NCBI RefSeq assembly: GCF_022828475.1
Contig: NZ_CP059557.1
Location: 4,945,470-5,009,469, forward strand
Length of the DNA: 64,000 nt
Direction: 5' to 3'
From: Saccharopolyspora gloriosae
GTDB lineage: Bacteria > Actinomycetota > Actinomycetes > Mycobacteriales > Pseudonocardiaceae
Under the pieces are notes generated by a model. That model saw only the letters and a list, made by a program, of their open reading frames with translations. It did not search any database and was not told the origin of the DNA. Below are positions 8,971 to 17,579 of this stretch, piece after piece (the stretch's first letter is position 1; every line of letters starts with the position of its first letter). The translations under genes were made by a program, and so were the position numbers.

Positions 8971-11304
8971 TCACTGCATGTCGTCGTCGGAATTGGGCTT
9001 GTCGCCTGCGTCGTCGCGCGACTTCCTGTCGGCGTTGAAGAAAGTCATCAATCCCGGTGCGAACTCAGGCTTGCTCTGCCGATCTGTCGGCTCGTCCTCA
9101 CCGAAACCGGCCGGAAGATCGGCGTAGGGAACCCGCTGCGGGAGCGGAGGTCGGTCCATGTGCTCACCTTCCGTGCTCGCGCGCGGTGCCTCGGGCTTCG
9201 GCTCCTCCTGCACGACCGGCTCGGCCACGACGGTGCCGCTCGCCGCGGACGGCACCCTGGTGGGCAGCGGCTGCGCGGGTGCGCTCGCCGACGCCACCGG
9301 GACGTCGCCGCTCCACGAGTCGCGGCGTTCCTCATCGTCTTCGGTGACCAGGTGCACCTGCGGGATGAAGATCTCGGCCCGCACGCCCTGGTAGATCGAG
9401 GTGCCGAACTCGACGACCCACTCGTTGCGCTCCGCCAGCTGGGCCACGGTGAACAGGCCGAGCTGCTCGCCTCGGTCACCGAGCCGCACCAGCGAGGCGA
9501 ACCCGGGCGGATTCTTCATCGTCTCGTTGGCGCCGTTGCGCGCATCCGGGGTCATGCCGACACCGCGGTCGGAGATCTGCACGACGAGTCCGCTGCCCAC
9601 GGACACGGCCTCCACGTGCACATCGGTGCCGGGCGGCGAGAACGAGGCGGCGTTGGCGAACAGCTCGGCGAACATGCGCAGCATGTCGCCGATCACCTGC
9701 GGGGTCACGCCGACGCTGGGCACGTGGCCCAGCCGCAACCGGTCGTGGTGCTTGGTCTCGGCGGCGGAGGCGCGCAGGATCTCGGTGAGGTCGCGCGGCC
9801 TGCTCCAGCGGCGGCCGGGTGCGGCGCCGCAGAGCACGAGCTGGTTCTCCACGACGTGCCGGGCCTGGGTGACCGACTCGTCCAGCGCGAACAGGGCACC
9901 GAGCCGGTCCGGGTCCTCCTCGTTCTGCAGCAGCGCGTCGAGTCGCTGCGGCAGCGGCCCGAGCGCGGACTGCACGCGGCGCGTCTGTCCGATGTAGAAG
10001 GTGAGGGCGCCCTGCTGGGTGTCGGCCTCGTTGATCGCCGCCTGCAGCGCTTCCTGCTGGAAGGCGCGGAACGCGTCGGCGACCTGACCGATCTCGTCGG
10101 AGCCGTAGCCCTGCAGCGCGTTGGACTCGACCTCGACCCGGTCACCGGATCGCACCCTGCGCATCATCGACGGCAGGGTCTTCTCGGCGAGTTCGCGGGC
10201 CTCGGCGCTGAGTCGCTGCAGACGGGGCAGCAGCGAGCCGTCGATGACCGAGCGGTACCGGCGACGCGTCCAGAAGAAGAAGCCCAGCGCGAACAGACCG
10301 GCCGCGATCGCACCGGCGACGGCGGTGGTGATGGCGTTGTCGCCGTTGTCCACGGCCTCGGTGGAGACCTGATCGGCCTGGTCCCGGGTGAGCGCGGTGA
10401 GTTCGCCGCCGACGGCGTCGGTGAGGCGCCGCCACTCCTCCAGCGACACTCCGGTCTCCGCCGGGTCCGACCATTCGCCCTGCTGCAGCAGCTTGTTCTC
10501 CGCGACGACCAGCTGCGCCCACTCCGGGGAGGACACCAGCCGCTCGTAGCGCGCGCGCACCGCGGGCTTCAGGTAGGAGACGTTCTTCTCCAGCTCGGTG
10601 TGGTACGACCCGTTGAGCTGGATCAGCTGGAGGTGCTGGTCCGCGGGGAGCCGACCGGTGGTGAGCGCCGTGGAGATCAGCGCCGACTCCCGCGACATCA
10701 AGTCGGTGGAGCGGAACAGCGCGGTCGCGGCGATACCGCCCTGCGAGGCGTCGGTGTCCGGCACGATGCGGGACTGGACGTCGAACAGTTCGGTCGCGAT
10801 CGTGAAGACGTTGTTGTAGTAGTCGGTGAGCTCGGGGGACGAGACCTGCCCGGCGGCCAGCCGGGAACGGATCTGCGGCAGCTTTCCGAGTTCGGTGGTC
10901 AGCTGCTCGACGGGAACGGCGATCGCGGCGGGCGCCGAGCTCAGCGCCGACTCGATCGTCCGGTTCATGTCGCCGACCGCGGCGTCGGTCCGGGCCTGCT
11001 GCTGTTGCAGCGCGGTCTGGTCGCCGCCGCCGGCGGCGAGCAGCTCCTGGCTCAGCTGGCGTTCGGTCTGCACCGCGTCGAGCGCGGTGACGGCGGGCAG
11101 CGATACCTGCCGTACACCGGACGCGATCAGCCGGGTGTAGACACCGTCGGTGATGAACGACGCACACCAGACGAGCCACAGCACCAGCACGACGATCCAG
11201 GGGATCGTGACCGCCAGCGTCAGGCTGGATCGGATGGATCTTTCCGACGTGCTCTGAGGTTCACCAGGTGGCTTGGTGACGTTGTCGGGATCTGTTGTGC
11301 TCAC
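8971..11304 (-). CDS. cvnA: Conservon sensor histidine kinase-like protein CvnA
   Basis: 777-residue membrane sensor. A short cytoplasmic N-terminus is followed by one membrane helix (about residues 27-50), an extracytoplasmic nitrate-sensor-like helical domain (about 60-320), a second helix (about 322-346), a HAMP-like region to about 410, and a HATPase domain around 520-640 with the N box near FANAASFSPPGTDVHV and the G box SDRGVGM. A long Pro/Ala-rich tail follows. No clear phosphoacceptor H-box is evident, as is usual for CvnA. It is the first gene of the operon; the promoter should lie within 11305-11870. Confidence 0.92.
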   Translation of the reverse strand: MSTTDPDNVTKPPGEPQSTSERSIRSSLTLAVTIPWIVVLVLWLVWCASFITDGVYTRLIASGVRQVSLPAVTALDAVQTERQLSQELLAAGGGDQTALQQQQARTDAAVGDMNRTIESALSSAPAAIAVPVEQLTTELGKLPQIRSRLAAGQVSSPELTDYYNNVFTIATELFDVQSRIVPDTDASQGGIAATALFRSTDLMSRESALISTALTTGRLPADQHLQLIQLNGSYHTELEKNVSYLKPAVRARYERLVSSPEWAQLVVAENKLLQQGEWSDPAETGVSLEEWRRLTDAVGGELTALTRDQADQVSTEAVDNGDNAITTAVAGAIAAGLFALGFFFWTRRRYRSVIDGSLLPRLQRLSAEARELAEKTLPSMMRRVRSGDRVEVESNALQGYGSDEIGQVADAFRAFQQEALQAAINEADTQQGALTFYIGQTRRVQSALGPLPQRLDALLQNEEDPDRLGALFALDESVTQARHVVENQLVLCGAAPGRRWSRPRDLTEILRASAAETKHHDRLRLGHVPSVGVTPQVIGDMLRMFAELFANAASFSPPGTDVHVEAVSVGSGLVVQISDRGVGMTPDARNGANETMKNPPGFASLVRLGDRGEQLGLFTVAQLAERNEWVVEFGTSIYQGVRAEIFIPQVHLVTEDDEERRDSWSGDVPVASASAPAQPLPTRVPSAASGTVVAEPVVQEEPKPEAPRASTEGEHMDRPPLPQRVPYADLPAGFGEDEPTDRQSKPEFAPGLMTFFNADRKSRDDAGDKPNSDDDMQ

Positions 11305-11867
11305 AGCGCTCCACGTTGTCGGTCATCTGACGTGGTGTGTTGAGGAGGCATGCGTGTCCCTGCGGGCGCGGCCTGAGGCGCCGGACTCGTCCCACCGGCT
11401 GAAATCAGGCAGGAGGTCTCGCCGTTAGATGGCCTGAACAGGCGTCTTCCCGGGGACACGGCTCCTTCCGCACACCGTCGTCTTCCGCTCGTGCCGAGCA
11501 TGAGCGGAAGTGCAATTCCCCCCTGCGCGAGGCACTTTATCGGAAGATGATCAGTGCGTCGGCGATCGGCCCCAGAGTGGTTCGCCGCGTCCACGACGAC
11601 GCACGTCACGGAGTGTTTTCACTTGTGAGCACAGCGAAAACAACGTGACCGAGGCAACGTGCGCGACAGCTGCGGGAACGTGGACCCGGGACCACCGGAA
11701 CCAGCGAGACCACGCTGCGACCATCCGTGACCGACAAGCACGGATGGTCGCGCGCCGAAAAGCTCGGCAAATGACCGCCGAATGCGGGCACAGATCCTCG
11801 GCCACCTGCGCGGTTCGATTTCTACGTTCCGGTCAACGGAATCCGACCCGATTTTTCGGGCGCTCGA
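11305..11867. other. Intergenic region upstream of cvnA, no gene seen
   Basis: About 560 bp. Open frames here have no good start or family resemblance. It should contain the cvnA promoter, which I cannot place with confidence. Confidence 0.4.
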
Positions 11868-12325
11868 TCACCGGGCCGCGGGGCGGTCCGCCGGGGCGTG
11901 CGGCCACCTGGCGAGCGGCTGCGGATCGGCGGTTCGGGCCGCCGTCGCGAGGCATCCGTCCGGCCGCACCAGCGGCAGCCCCGGCCACGCCGCGAGATCG
12001 CGGACGGTCGCTGAATCGGTTCCGCGCAGCGCGGGCCGTTCGGCTGCGATCTCCACGTGGCGCACGGTGAGCACCCCCGCGCCACGGCCCGGAACCGATC
12101 GCTCAGCACGGCCGAATGGGCGACCGGGCCGCAGAGCGCGAGCGTGAACCGGGCCGGGTCGAACATGTCGTGCGGCCGCTCGGTCTCCGTCCGGTCGCAC
12201 CAACGGAGACCGGGATCACCTCGGACCATCCGCGGCGCTGCGCGGGACTGCTCGGCGTCTTCCTCATCGGGCTCGCCACCGACCGCTACGTACCGGCCGA
12301 CCCCGCCGTCGCGGATCTGGGCCAC
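11868..12325 (-). pseudogene. Remnant of FAD-dependent aromatic monooxygenase C-terminus (frameshifted)
   Basis: Two overlapping minus-strand frames together read like the C-terminal thioredoxin-like domain of large flavin monooxygenases. The first frame gives FDPARFTLALCGPVAHSAVL; after a frame change near 12080 the second gives VRHVEIAAERPALRG and LPLVRPDGCLA, resembling the LVRPD(G/Q)xVAW ending of this family. The FAD-binding domain is missing. It is inferred to be a decayed gene. The resemblance is by eye and modest. Confidence 0.4.
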
Positions 12326-12465
12326 GACGAGCTCATCGCTCGGGCCGCACCGGTCGTCCGCCGAGATCCTGACCGGGCCGTGCCCAGGCGTACCCGCAGA
12401 ATGAGCTGCGCAGGTGCCGGGGACGGAACCTCAACCGGTTCCGCCCCGACAAGGCACAGGAAAGA

Positions 12466-13482
12466 TCATGCCCCTCGGGCGCCGCGTCGTAGCGGCAGCA
12501 CCTGCCACCAGGTGATGCAGCGCCATGCCCACTCCAGCGGCCCCTGGCGGAAATGCGCGAGCCACAGCCTGCTCCACAGCACCTGTACCGCGAGAATTCC
12601 CAACGCCAGCAACAACATCGCCCCGTAGGCGTTGGATTCGTGCAGGCCGATCAAGTGCCCCAGCGGGATCACCAGCAAAGTGGCGGTGATGTAGTTCGTC
12701 AGCGCCATCCGGCCGATCGGCTCCAGCACTCCGCCCAGCCCCCGGCGCAGCGGAGTCCGCAACAACAGGAGCAGCCCGGTGATGTAGGTGACGGCCAAGC
12801 AGAATCCGGCGACGCCGGAACTCGTGCTGAACCCGGCATTCAACGGATCCTGGTCCTGGATGATCAGCGCGGGGACCGCGCCGGCCAGCGACATCGCGAA
12901 CACCGCCGCGATCGCCCATCCGAGCCGGGGCAGCATCCGCGGCACGTCGAACTGGGCGAGCGCGAATCCGAACACGAGCAAGCCCGGGATGTTCGCCACT
13001 CCTCCGCCGAAGTACGCCAGGCTGCCTCCGATCAGGCCGGCGCCGACCACCAGGTTCACCCAGCGATTCGCCCAGCTCAGCGGTAGCAGGAAGGCCAGCC
13101 CGACCATTGCGTACGGGGCCAACGCCTCACCGGGGTGCAGGATCTGGTGCAGCAGCCCGAGCCCCAGCAATGCCAGCAATCGGCGAGTCAGCAGCAGCCG
13201 GGGGCGCGCGGAGCGGTTCCAGGCGCTCGCGAGGAAAAGCCCGAACCCCACGCCGAACAGCAGCGAGAAGATGGGGAAGAAGCGCTGCTGGACGAACAGG
13301 TCCAGGAAGTGCGGGATCGGCAGCTTCTCCAGGTCCATCCGTAACAGCGGCGGGATGTTGACGAAAAGAATTCCGCACAGCGCCATGCCGCGTACGGCGT
13401 CGAGTTCACCGATCCGCGGTTTCGCCCGTCCATCAGCGTCCGGTGGTGTGCTGTCGAATCGGACTGTCGCGGCATTGAACAT
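12466..13482 (-). CDS. DUF418 family multi-pass membrane protein
   Basis: 338-residue integral membrane protein with about eight to nine hydrophobic segments. It begins with the DUF418/acyltransferase-3-like motif GELDAVRGMALCGILFVNI and ends with the characteristic FRQGPLEWAWRCITWW. Family members are of unknown biochemical role, with some in acyl-transfer or transport contexts. I chose the ATG at 13482; a GTG at 13536 in the same frame would add 18 residues, and neither has a strong ribosome site. It stands alone between a monooxygenase remnant and a ribbon-helix-helix gene. Confidence 0.8.
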   Translation of the reverse strand: MFNAATVRFDSTPPDADGRAKPRIGELDAVRGMALCGILFVNIPPLLRMDLEKLPIPHFLDLFVQQRFFPIFSLLFGVGFGLFLASAWNRSARPRLLLTRRLLALLGLGLLHQILHPGEALAPYAMVGLAFLLPLSWANRWVNLVVGAGLIGGSLAYFGGGVANIPGLLVFGFALAQFDVPRMLPRLGWAIAAVFAMSLAGAVPALIIQDQDPLNAGFSTSSGVAGFCLAVTYITGLLLLLRTPLRRGLGGVLEPIGRMALTNYITATLLVIPLGHLIGLHESNAYGAMLLLALGILAVQVLWSRLWLAHFRQGPLEWAWRCITWWQVLPLRRGARGA

Positions 13483-13610
13483 GGAGTTCGCTTTCGTGGA
13501 GATGAGCTGACCACCGGACGCATTCCCGGCTCTCACTCATCTTCAACCGGCCGGGCACTCCGGAGGATCGGTCATCCGGTCACGCTCCCCGGCCGTTCAG
13601 CCGAATTGGC

Positions 13611-13814
13611 TCAGTCCTGTTCGGACTTCGGCGGCCGCCCGCGCTTGGCAGGCCCACCGGCATCCGGCGGAAGCCGGCCGGCATCGGCGAGCGCCCGCCG
13701 CAGCACGAACTCGATCTGCGCGTTGGTGCTGCGCAACTCGTCCTGCGCCCACCGCGCCAGCGCATCGTGGATCGCCGGATCCAGCCGAAGGAGAAAACCC
13801 TTCCGCGCGCCCAT
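13611..13814 (-). CDS. Ribbon-helix-helix (Arc-type) DNA-binding protein
   Basis: 67-residue protein. The N-terminal strand FLLRLDP is followed by two helices (AIHDALARWAQDELRSTNAQIEFVLRRAL), as in Arc/MetJ-type repressors, then a basic tail RGRPPKSEQ. The start at 13814 is preceded by GGGCGGG; an upstream ATG at 13853 would add 13 residues. It follows the SPFH gene on the same strand. Such a pair is common in actinobacteria, but here repeat copy B separates them. It is a likely regulator of the SPFH gene or of itself. Confidence 0.72.
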   Translation of the reverse strand: MGARKGFLLRLDPAIHDALARWAQDELRSTNAQIEFVLRRALADAGRLPPDAGGPAKRGRPPKSEQD

Positions 13815-13984
13815 ATCCCGCCCCAGTAATCGTTCCAGTACGAGCCACACCATGATCTTGCCAACGCCGACGGCAAACCCGATCTCACGACGACGAAGCC
13901 CGCAAAGGGCTGAGAAGCAAGCCTGCCTTACGACCGAAAGGCCGCGCCTTCCGGCGAAGCCGACTCCTTACGGCGAAGCCGACT

Positions 13985-14163
13985 CCTTGCGGCCGAAGGC
14001 CGTGCCTGGATGCGCGTCAGCGCATAGCCCACGTCACAAAGCCGACAACCGGCGGGTTCTCAGTTGGTCTCTCGCGAGGACAGCTTTTTCCCTCGTGGCG
14101 GAGCCACTTGGGAAAAAGATCCCGCAGCGAGAGACCAACTGAGGTTCCGCCACCCGACCACCA
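13985..14163 (-). repeat. Dispersed structured intergenic repeat, copy B
   Basis: Full-length copy in minus orientation. Outer arms 14059-14075 and 14127-14143 pair perfectly over 17 bp with a sequence different from copies A and F. The inner hairpin pairs TTTTTCCC with GGGAAAAA. The second module shows TATGCGC/GCGCATA and a CGGCCTTCGGCCG hairpin. A partial duplication of the GGCTTCGCCG end unit extends to about 13950. It lies between the SPFH and ribbon-helix-helix genes. Confidence 0.85.
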
Positions 14164-14185
14164 AAGCAGAACGAGCCGCACAACC

Positions 14186-15103
14186 TCAGTGATACAACGA
14201 ACCGGTATTGACGACCGGTTGGGTGTCGCCGCAGAGGACGACTAACAGGTTGCTGACCATCGCCGCCTTGCGTTCCTCGTCGAGTTCGACGACTTCCCGT
14301 TCGGACAGCCGCTGCAGCGCGAGGTCGACCATGCCGACGGCACCTTCGACGATCCGCTGCCGCGCGGCCACCACGGCACCGGCCTGCTGCCGCTGCAGCA
14401 TGGCTTGGGCGATCTCGGGGGCGTAGGCGAGGTGGGTCAGCCTGGATTCGATCACGTCGACGCCTGCCGCTTCGACGCGTGCCGTGATCTCGGCGGAGAG
14501 CTTGCCGGTGATCTCGTCGGCGTTCTCCCGCAGTGAGAACGGGTGCTCGTCATCGCTGTCGTAGGGGTAGCTGGTGGCGATGTGGCGCACCGCGGTCTCG
14601 GTCTGGGTTTCCACGAATTCCACGAAGCTGTCCACCGCGAACGAGGCTTGCGCGGTGTCGGCGACCTGCCAGACGACGACGGCGGCGATCTCGATCGGGC
14701 TGCCGCCGGAGTCGTTGACCTTCATGACGGCGGTCTCGTGGTTGCGGATCCGGGTGGAGACCTTCGTCTTGGAGCTGAACGGGTTCACCCAGTGCAGTCC
14801 TGTTGGGCGCACGGTTCCGGTGTAGCGGCCGAGGAATTGCAGCACTCGGGCTTCACCGGGTGCGACGGCGACGAGCCCGCCGGAGAGCAGCAGTCCGGCG
14901 ACCACCAGCACGCCCCCGACGATGATCGGCACGGCGATCTCCCCGGCGAGTCCGATCGTGAGCACCACTCCCCCGCCGATGACGAGCAGCAGCGCGAGCC
15001 CTGCCATCGGCATTCCCGACAGCCGGAAGCTCTCCCGTTCCTCGACCGGCGATTCCGGCATCCGGATCTTTTCGCGTTCCCGCGTGTCCACTTGAGCGGT
15101 CAT
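14186..15103 (-). CDS. SPFH/band-7 domain membrane protein
   Basis: 305-residue protein. A cytoplasmic N-terminus of about 25 residues precedes two adjacent hydrophobic segments (about residues 30-75), then the SPFH/prohibitin domain with [20 protein letters not shown] and [14 protein letters not shown], then a helical region [25 protein letters not shown] typical of flotillin/stomatin proteins. It probably organises membrane microdomains or a protease or stress complex; the exact role is unknown. The ATG at 15103 follows GGGGGCGCC; a GTG at 15139 is also in frame. An inverted repeat lies 40 bp upstream. Confidence 0.85.
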   Translation of the reverse strand: MTAQVDTREREKIRMPESPVEERESFRLSGMPMAGLALLLVIGGGVVLTIGLAGEIAVPIIVGGVLVVAGLLLSGGLVAVAPGEARVLQFLGRYTGTVRPTGLHWVNPFSSKTKVSTRIRNHETAVMKVNDSGGSPIEIAAVVVWQVADTAQASFAVDSFVEFVETQTETAVRHIATSYPYDSDDEHPFSLRENADEITGKLSAEITARVEAAGVDVIESRLTHLAYAPEIAQAMLQRQQAGAVVAARQRIVEGAVGMVDLALQRLSEREVVELDEERKAAMVSNLLVVLCGDTQPVVNTGSLYH

Positions 15104-15142
15104 GGCGCCCCCTGCGCGTAGTGATCGTTCAACTTTCACAAC

Positions 15143-15162
15143 AGTATCATGGTGATATCACT
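15143..15162. promoter_or_regulatory. Palindromic site upstream of the SPFH gene
   Basis: TATCA-TGG-TGATA (15145-15157) overlaps the perfect palindrome GTGATATCAC (15152-15161). This A+T-rich inverted repeat stands out in GC-rich DNA and lies in the promoter region of the SPFH gene. It is a candidate operator, perhaps for the ribbon-helix-helix protein; the factor is inference. Confidence 0.5.
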
Positions 15163-15290
15163 TTTCTTCCGGGGCGGTCACCGAGCAGTCCAGGTCAGCT
15201 GGCGGCCGGCCGAGCAACGGCACGGAATATGATCGGGCCGACCAACAGCCGCCATCGGGGCGGCGCGGCGACACCGGCGGGGTGGTGACG

Positions 15291-15959
15291 GTGAGCGAAC
15301 GAACGACACGGACCGATCGGGCCGAGGCGACCAGGGAACGAATCCTCAGCACGGCCGAGCGCCTGTTCGCCGAACACGGCCTGTTCGCGGTCTCCAACAG
15401 GCAGGTGAGCGAAGCCGCAGGCCAGGGCAACAACGCCGCCGTGGGCTACCACTTCGGCACCAAAACCGACCTGGTGCGGGCGATCGTGCGCAAGCACACC
15501 GAGGAGATCGAACGGCTCCGGCTGGGCCTGGTCGAGCAGACCAACGGCTCCACCGACGTCCGGGACTGGGTCGCGTGCTTCGTCCACCCCTTCACCCGGC
15601 ACCTCGCCGACCTCGGCACGCCGACCTGGTTCGCCCGGTTCGCCGCGCAGCTCATGACCGATCCCGGTTTCCGCCCGATCATGGTCGAGGAGGCGCTGAC
15701 CTCATCGACGCTGCACGAGGCGCTCGCCGGCATGGACCGCTGCCTGCCGGAGCTGCCCACCGACGTGCGCGCCGAGCGCTACGACATGGTGCGGCAGCTC
15801 ATCATGCACATGTGCGCCGAACGCGAACGCGCACTCGCCGAGGAGACGCCCACTCCCCGCGCCGACTGGCACGCGGCGTCCTGCGGCCTGATCGACGCCA
15901 TCACCGGCATGTGGCTCGCGCCCGTCACCCCGCCCGCGGAAGATCCCGGTGCTAACTGA
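15291..15959 (+). CDS. TetR-family transcriptional regulator
   Basis: 222-residue TetR regulator. The N-terminal helix-turn-helix is complete: ATRERILSTAERLFAEHG, QVSEAAGQGNNAAVGYHFG, TKTDLVRAIVRKH. The C-terminal ligand domain is not assignable to a known ligand. The start is one of several GTGs between 15282 and 15291; I prefer 15291 because GGCGGGG lies 8 nt upstream. It is convergent with the next TetR gene and divergent from the SPFH gene (187 bp apart). Confidence 0.85.
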   Translation: MSERTTRTDRAEATRERILSTAERLFAEHGLFAVSNRQVSEAAGQGNNAAVGYHFGTKTDLVRAIVRKHTEEIERLRLGLVEQTNGSTDVRDWVACFVHPFTRHLADLGTPTWFARFAAQLMTDPGFRPIMVEEALTSSTLHEALAGMDRCLPELPTDVRAERYDMVRQLIMHMCAERERALAEETPTPRADWHAASCGLIDAITGMWLAPVTPPAEDPGAN

Positions 15960-16023
15960 AGACATCGCAGGATGATCCGCGCAACGGTCCCGGGCACCTG
16001 CGCAGTTCGTCCTGAAAGGACCC

Positions 16024-16665
16024 CTAAGCCGGGTCCGGGAACTGGCTTTTGGCTCCCTCGAACAACATCGTGCACGCCTGCAGCAGCTCGGCGGGCCGTT
16101 CGGGGGCTCCTTTGAGCAGCCAGTCGACCAGCAGGTAGTTGACCCCGCCGACGAGCGCCATCGCCGTCATCCGGTGCAGCGCGGCGGGCTTGCCCGCTCC
16201 CAGCCACATCTCGGCGACCAGGTCCGCGAACCCGGTCAGCGCCGCGTGCCGCCGGACTTCCAGTTCCGGCGATACCCCGACGACCTCGATCAGCACGATC
16301 TTCGCGCGCCGTTCGTCGGCGGTGAGGAAGTCGATGAACGCGCCCAGTCCGCGGTCGACGAGCTCGGACCGGTCCGCCGCGGCGATCGCCTCCAGGGTCG
16401 CGGCGCGCAGACCGTCGATGAGCTTCTCGTACACGGCGACGAGCGCGGCCTCCCGATCGCGGAAGGATTCGTAGAAGTACCGCTGGGTCAGTCCGGCTCG
16501 GACGCACACCTGCTTGACCGATGTCGCGCGATAGCCCTGGGTGCCGAAGAGGTCTTCGGCGGCCTCCAGCAGGACGGTTCGTCGCTGCCGCGCGCGCTCC
16601 GCGGGGTCCAGGCCCGCGTATCGACGTCCGCCGACGTTGTCCCGTCCCAATCCCGCCCCTTCCAA
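16024..16665 (-). CDS. TetR-family regulator divergent from the SDR/MBL operon
   Basis: 213-residue TetR protein. The DNA-binding region reads RQRRTVLLEAAEDLFGTQG, ATSVKQVCVRAGLTQRYFYES, FRDREAALVAVYEKL. It is divergent from the SDR gene, and the 74-bp gap contains a near-perfect inverted repeat (16698-16717), the usual layout for a local repressor. The ligand is unknown; substrates of the SDR/MBL pair are natural candidates. Confidence 0.87.
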   Translation of the reverse strand: MEGAGLGRDNVGGRRYAGLDPAERARQRRTVLLEAAEDLFGTQGYRATSVKQVCVRAGLTQRYFYESFRDREAALVAVYEKLIDGLRAATLEAIAAADRSELVDRGLGAFIDFLTADERRAKIVLIEVVGVSPELEVRRHAALTGFADLVAEMWLGAGKPAALHRMTAMALVGGVNYLLVDWLLKGAPERPAELLQACTMLFEGAKSQFPDPA

Positions 16666-16697
16666 CGCCGATCGGTCTCGGTTAGCCTACCCGCAAT

Positions 16698-16717
16698 CTG
16701 ACACGAAGGCGTGTCAG
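16698..16717. promoter_or_regulatory. Putative TetR operator
   Basis: CTGACACG-AAGG-CGTGTCAG is a perfect 8+8-bp inverted repeat midway between the divergent TetR and SDR genes. Size and placement fit a TetR dimer site controlling both promoters. Confidence 0.75.
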
Positions 16718-16739
16718 AACGAGTTCCAGGGGAGGAACC

Positions 16740-17579
16740 GTGCAGCGGACACCGGCCGGGCTGGTCATCGCCGTCACGGGCGCCGCCAGAGGAATCGGGC
16801 GCGAGATCGCCCGCGAACTGGCCGCGGCGGGCGCCCGCGTCGCCGTCGGCGACCGCGACCTGGAAGCCGCCGTCGACACCGCGCGACAACTGCCCGGTGA
16901 TGTCGCCGCGTTCGCAGTCGACGTCACCGACACCGCCTCGTTCACCGCGTTCCTGGAGGCCGTCGAGGAACGCTGGGCGCCCATCGACGTGCTGGTCAAC
17001 AACGCGGGCGTGATGTGGGTCGGGCCGTTCGACGAGGAACCGGACAGCGCCGCGCGGCGCCAAGTGGACGTCAACCTGCTCGGCGTCATCCGCGGCGTGC
17101 GGCTCGCCGCGCCCGCCATGCGCGCCCGCGGTCGCGGCCAGATCGTCACCGTCGCCTCCGGAGCCGCGAAGCTCGCGCCCGCGGGAGAAGCCACGTACGC
17201 GGCCACCAAGCACGCCGTGTACGGCTACCTCAACGCCGTGCGCACCGAACTGCACGGCAGCGGCGTCCAGCTCTCGGTGGTGCTGCCCGGTGTGGTGGAG
17301 ACCGAACTCGCCGCCGGAACCGCCACCGGGCCGGTGCGCAGGCTCGCCCCCGCCGAGGTCGCGCAAGCCGTGCTCGCCGTCATCCGGCGACCGCGCTTCG
17401 AAATCACCCTGCCCCGCCGCTTGAACTTCGGCGCGCGGATGGCGGCGCTACTGCCCGACCCGGCCCGTTTCCTCTTGCTGCGCGCCGTGGTGCCGAACCA
17501 GGTCCTGGCCGACAAGAACGCCCGACGCACCTACGAGAACCGTGCCGTGAGCGGCACAGAGGGGGCCTCCGAACAATGA
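16740..17579 (+). CDS. Short-chain dehydrogenase/reductase
   Basis: 279-residue SDR oxidoreductase. The cofactor motif TGAARGIG is at residues 14-21, followed by NNAGV, the catalytic serine in VTVASGAAK, and YAATK (Tyr and Lys of the YxxxK pair). The C-terminal part beyond residue 230 is somewhat extended and contains RFLLLRAVVPNQVL, perhaps membrane-associated. The GTG start follows AGGGGAGGA. The stop overlaps the ATG of the next gene (ATGA), so the two are translationally coupled. Substrate unknown; probably a lipid-like or hydrophobic alcohol/ketone (inference). Confidence 0.87.
   Translation: MQRTPAGLVIAVTGAARGIGREIARELAAAGARVAVGDRDLEAAVDTARQLPGDVAAFAVDVTDTASFTAFLEAVEERWAPIDVLVNNAGVMWVGPFDEEPDSAARRQVDVNLLGVIRGVRLAAPAMRARGRGQIVTVASGAAKLAPAGEATYAATKHAVYGYLNAVRTELHGSGVQLSVVLPGVVETELAAGTATGPVRRLAPAEVAQAVLAVIRRPRFEITLPRRLNFGARMAALLPDPARFLLLRAVVPNQVLADKNARRTYENRAVSGTEGASEQ

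Noticed and set aside
8254-11343. 1029-codon open frame antisense to the conservon
   Set aside because: Shadow of cvnA, cvnB and cvnC; no family features, and the opposite strand is a canonical conservon.
12553-13510. Plus-strand open frames in the DUF418 gene
   Set aside because: Gln/Arg-rich shadows of a membrane-protein gene; no ribosome sites.
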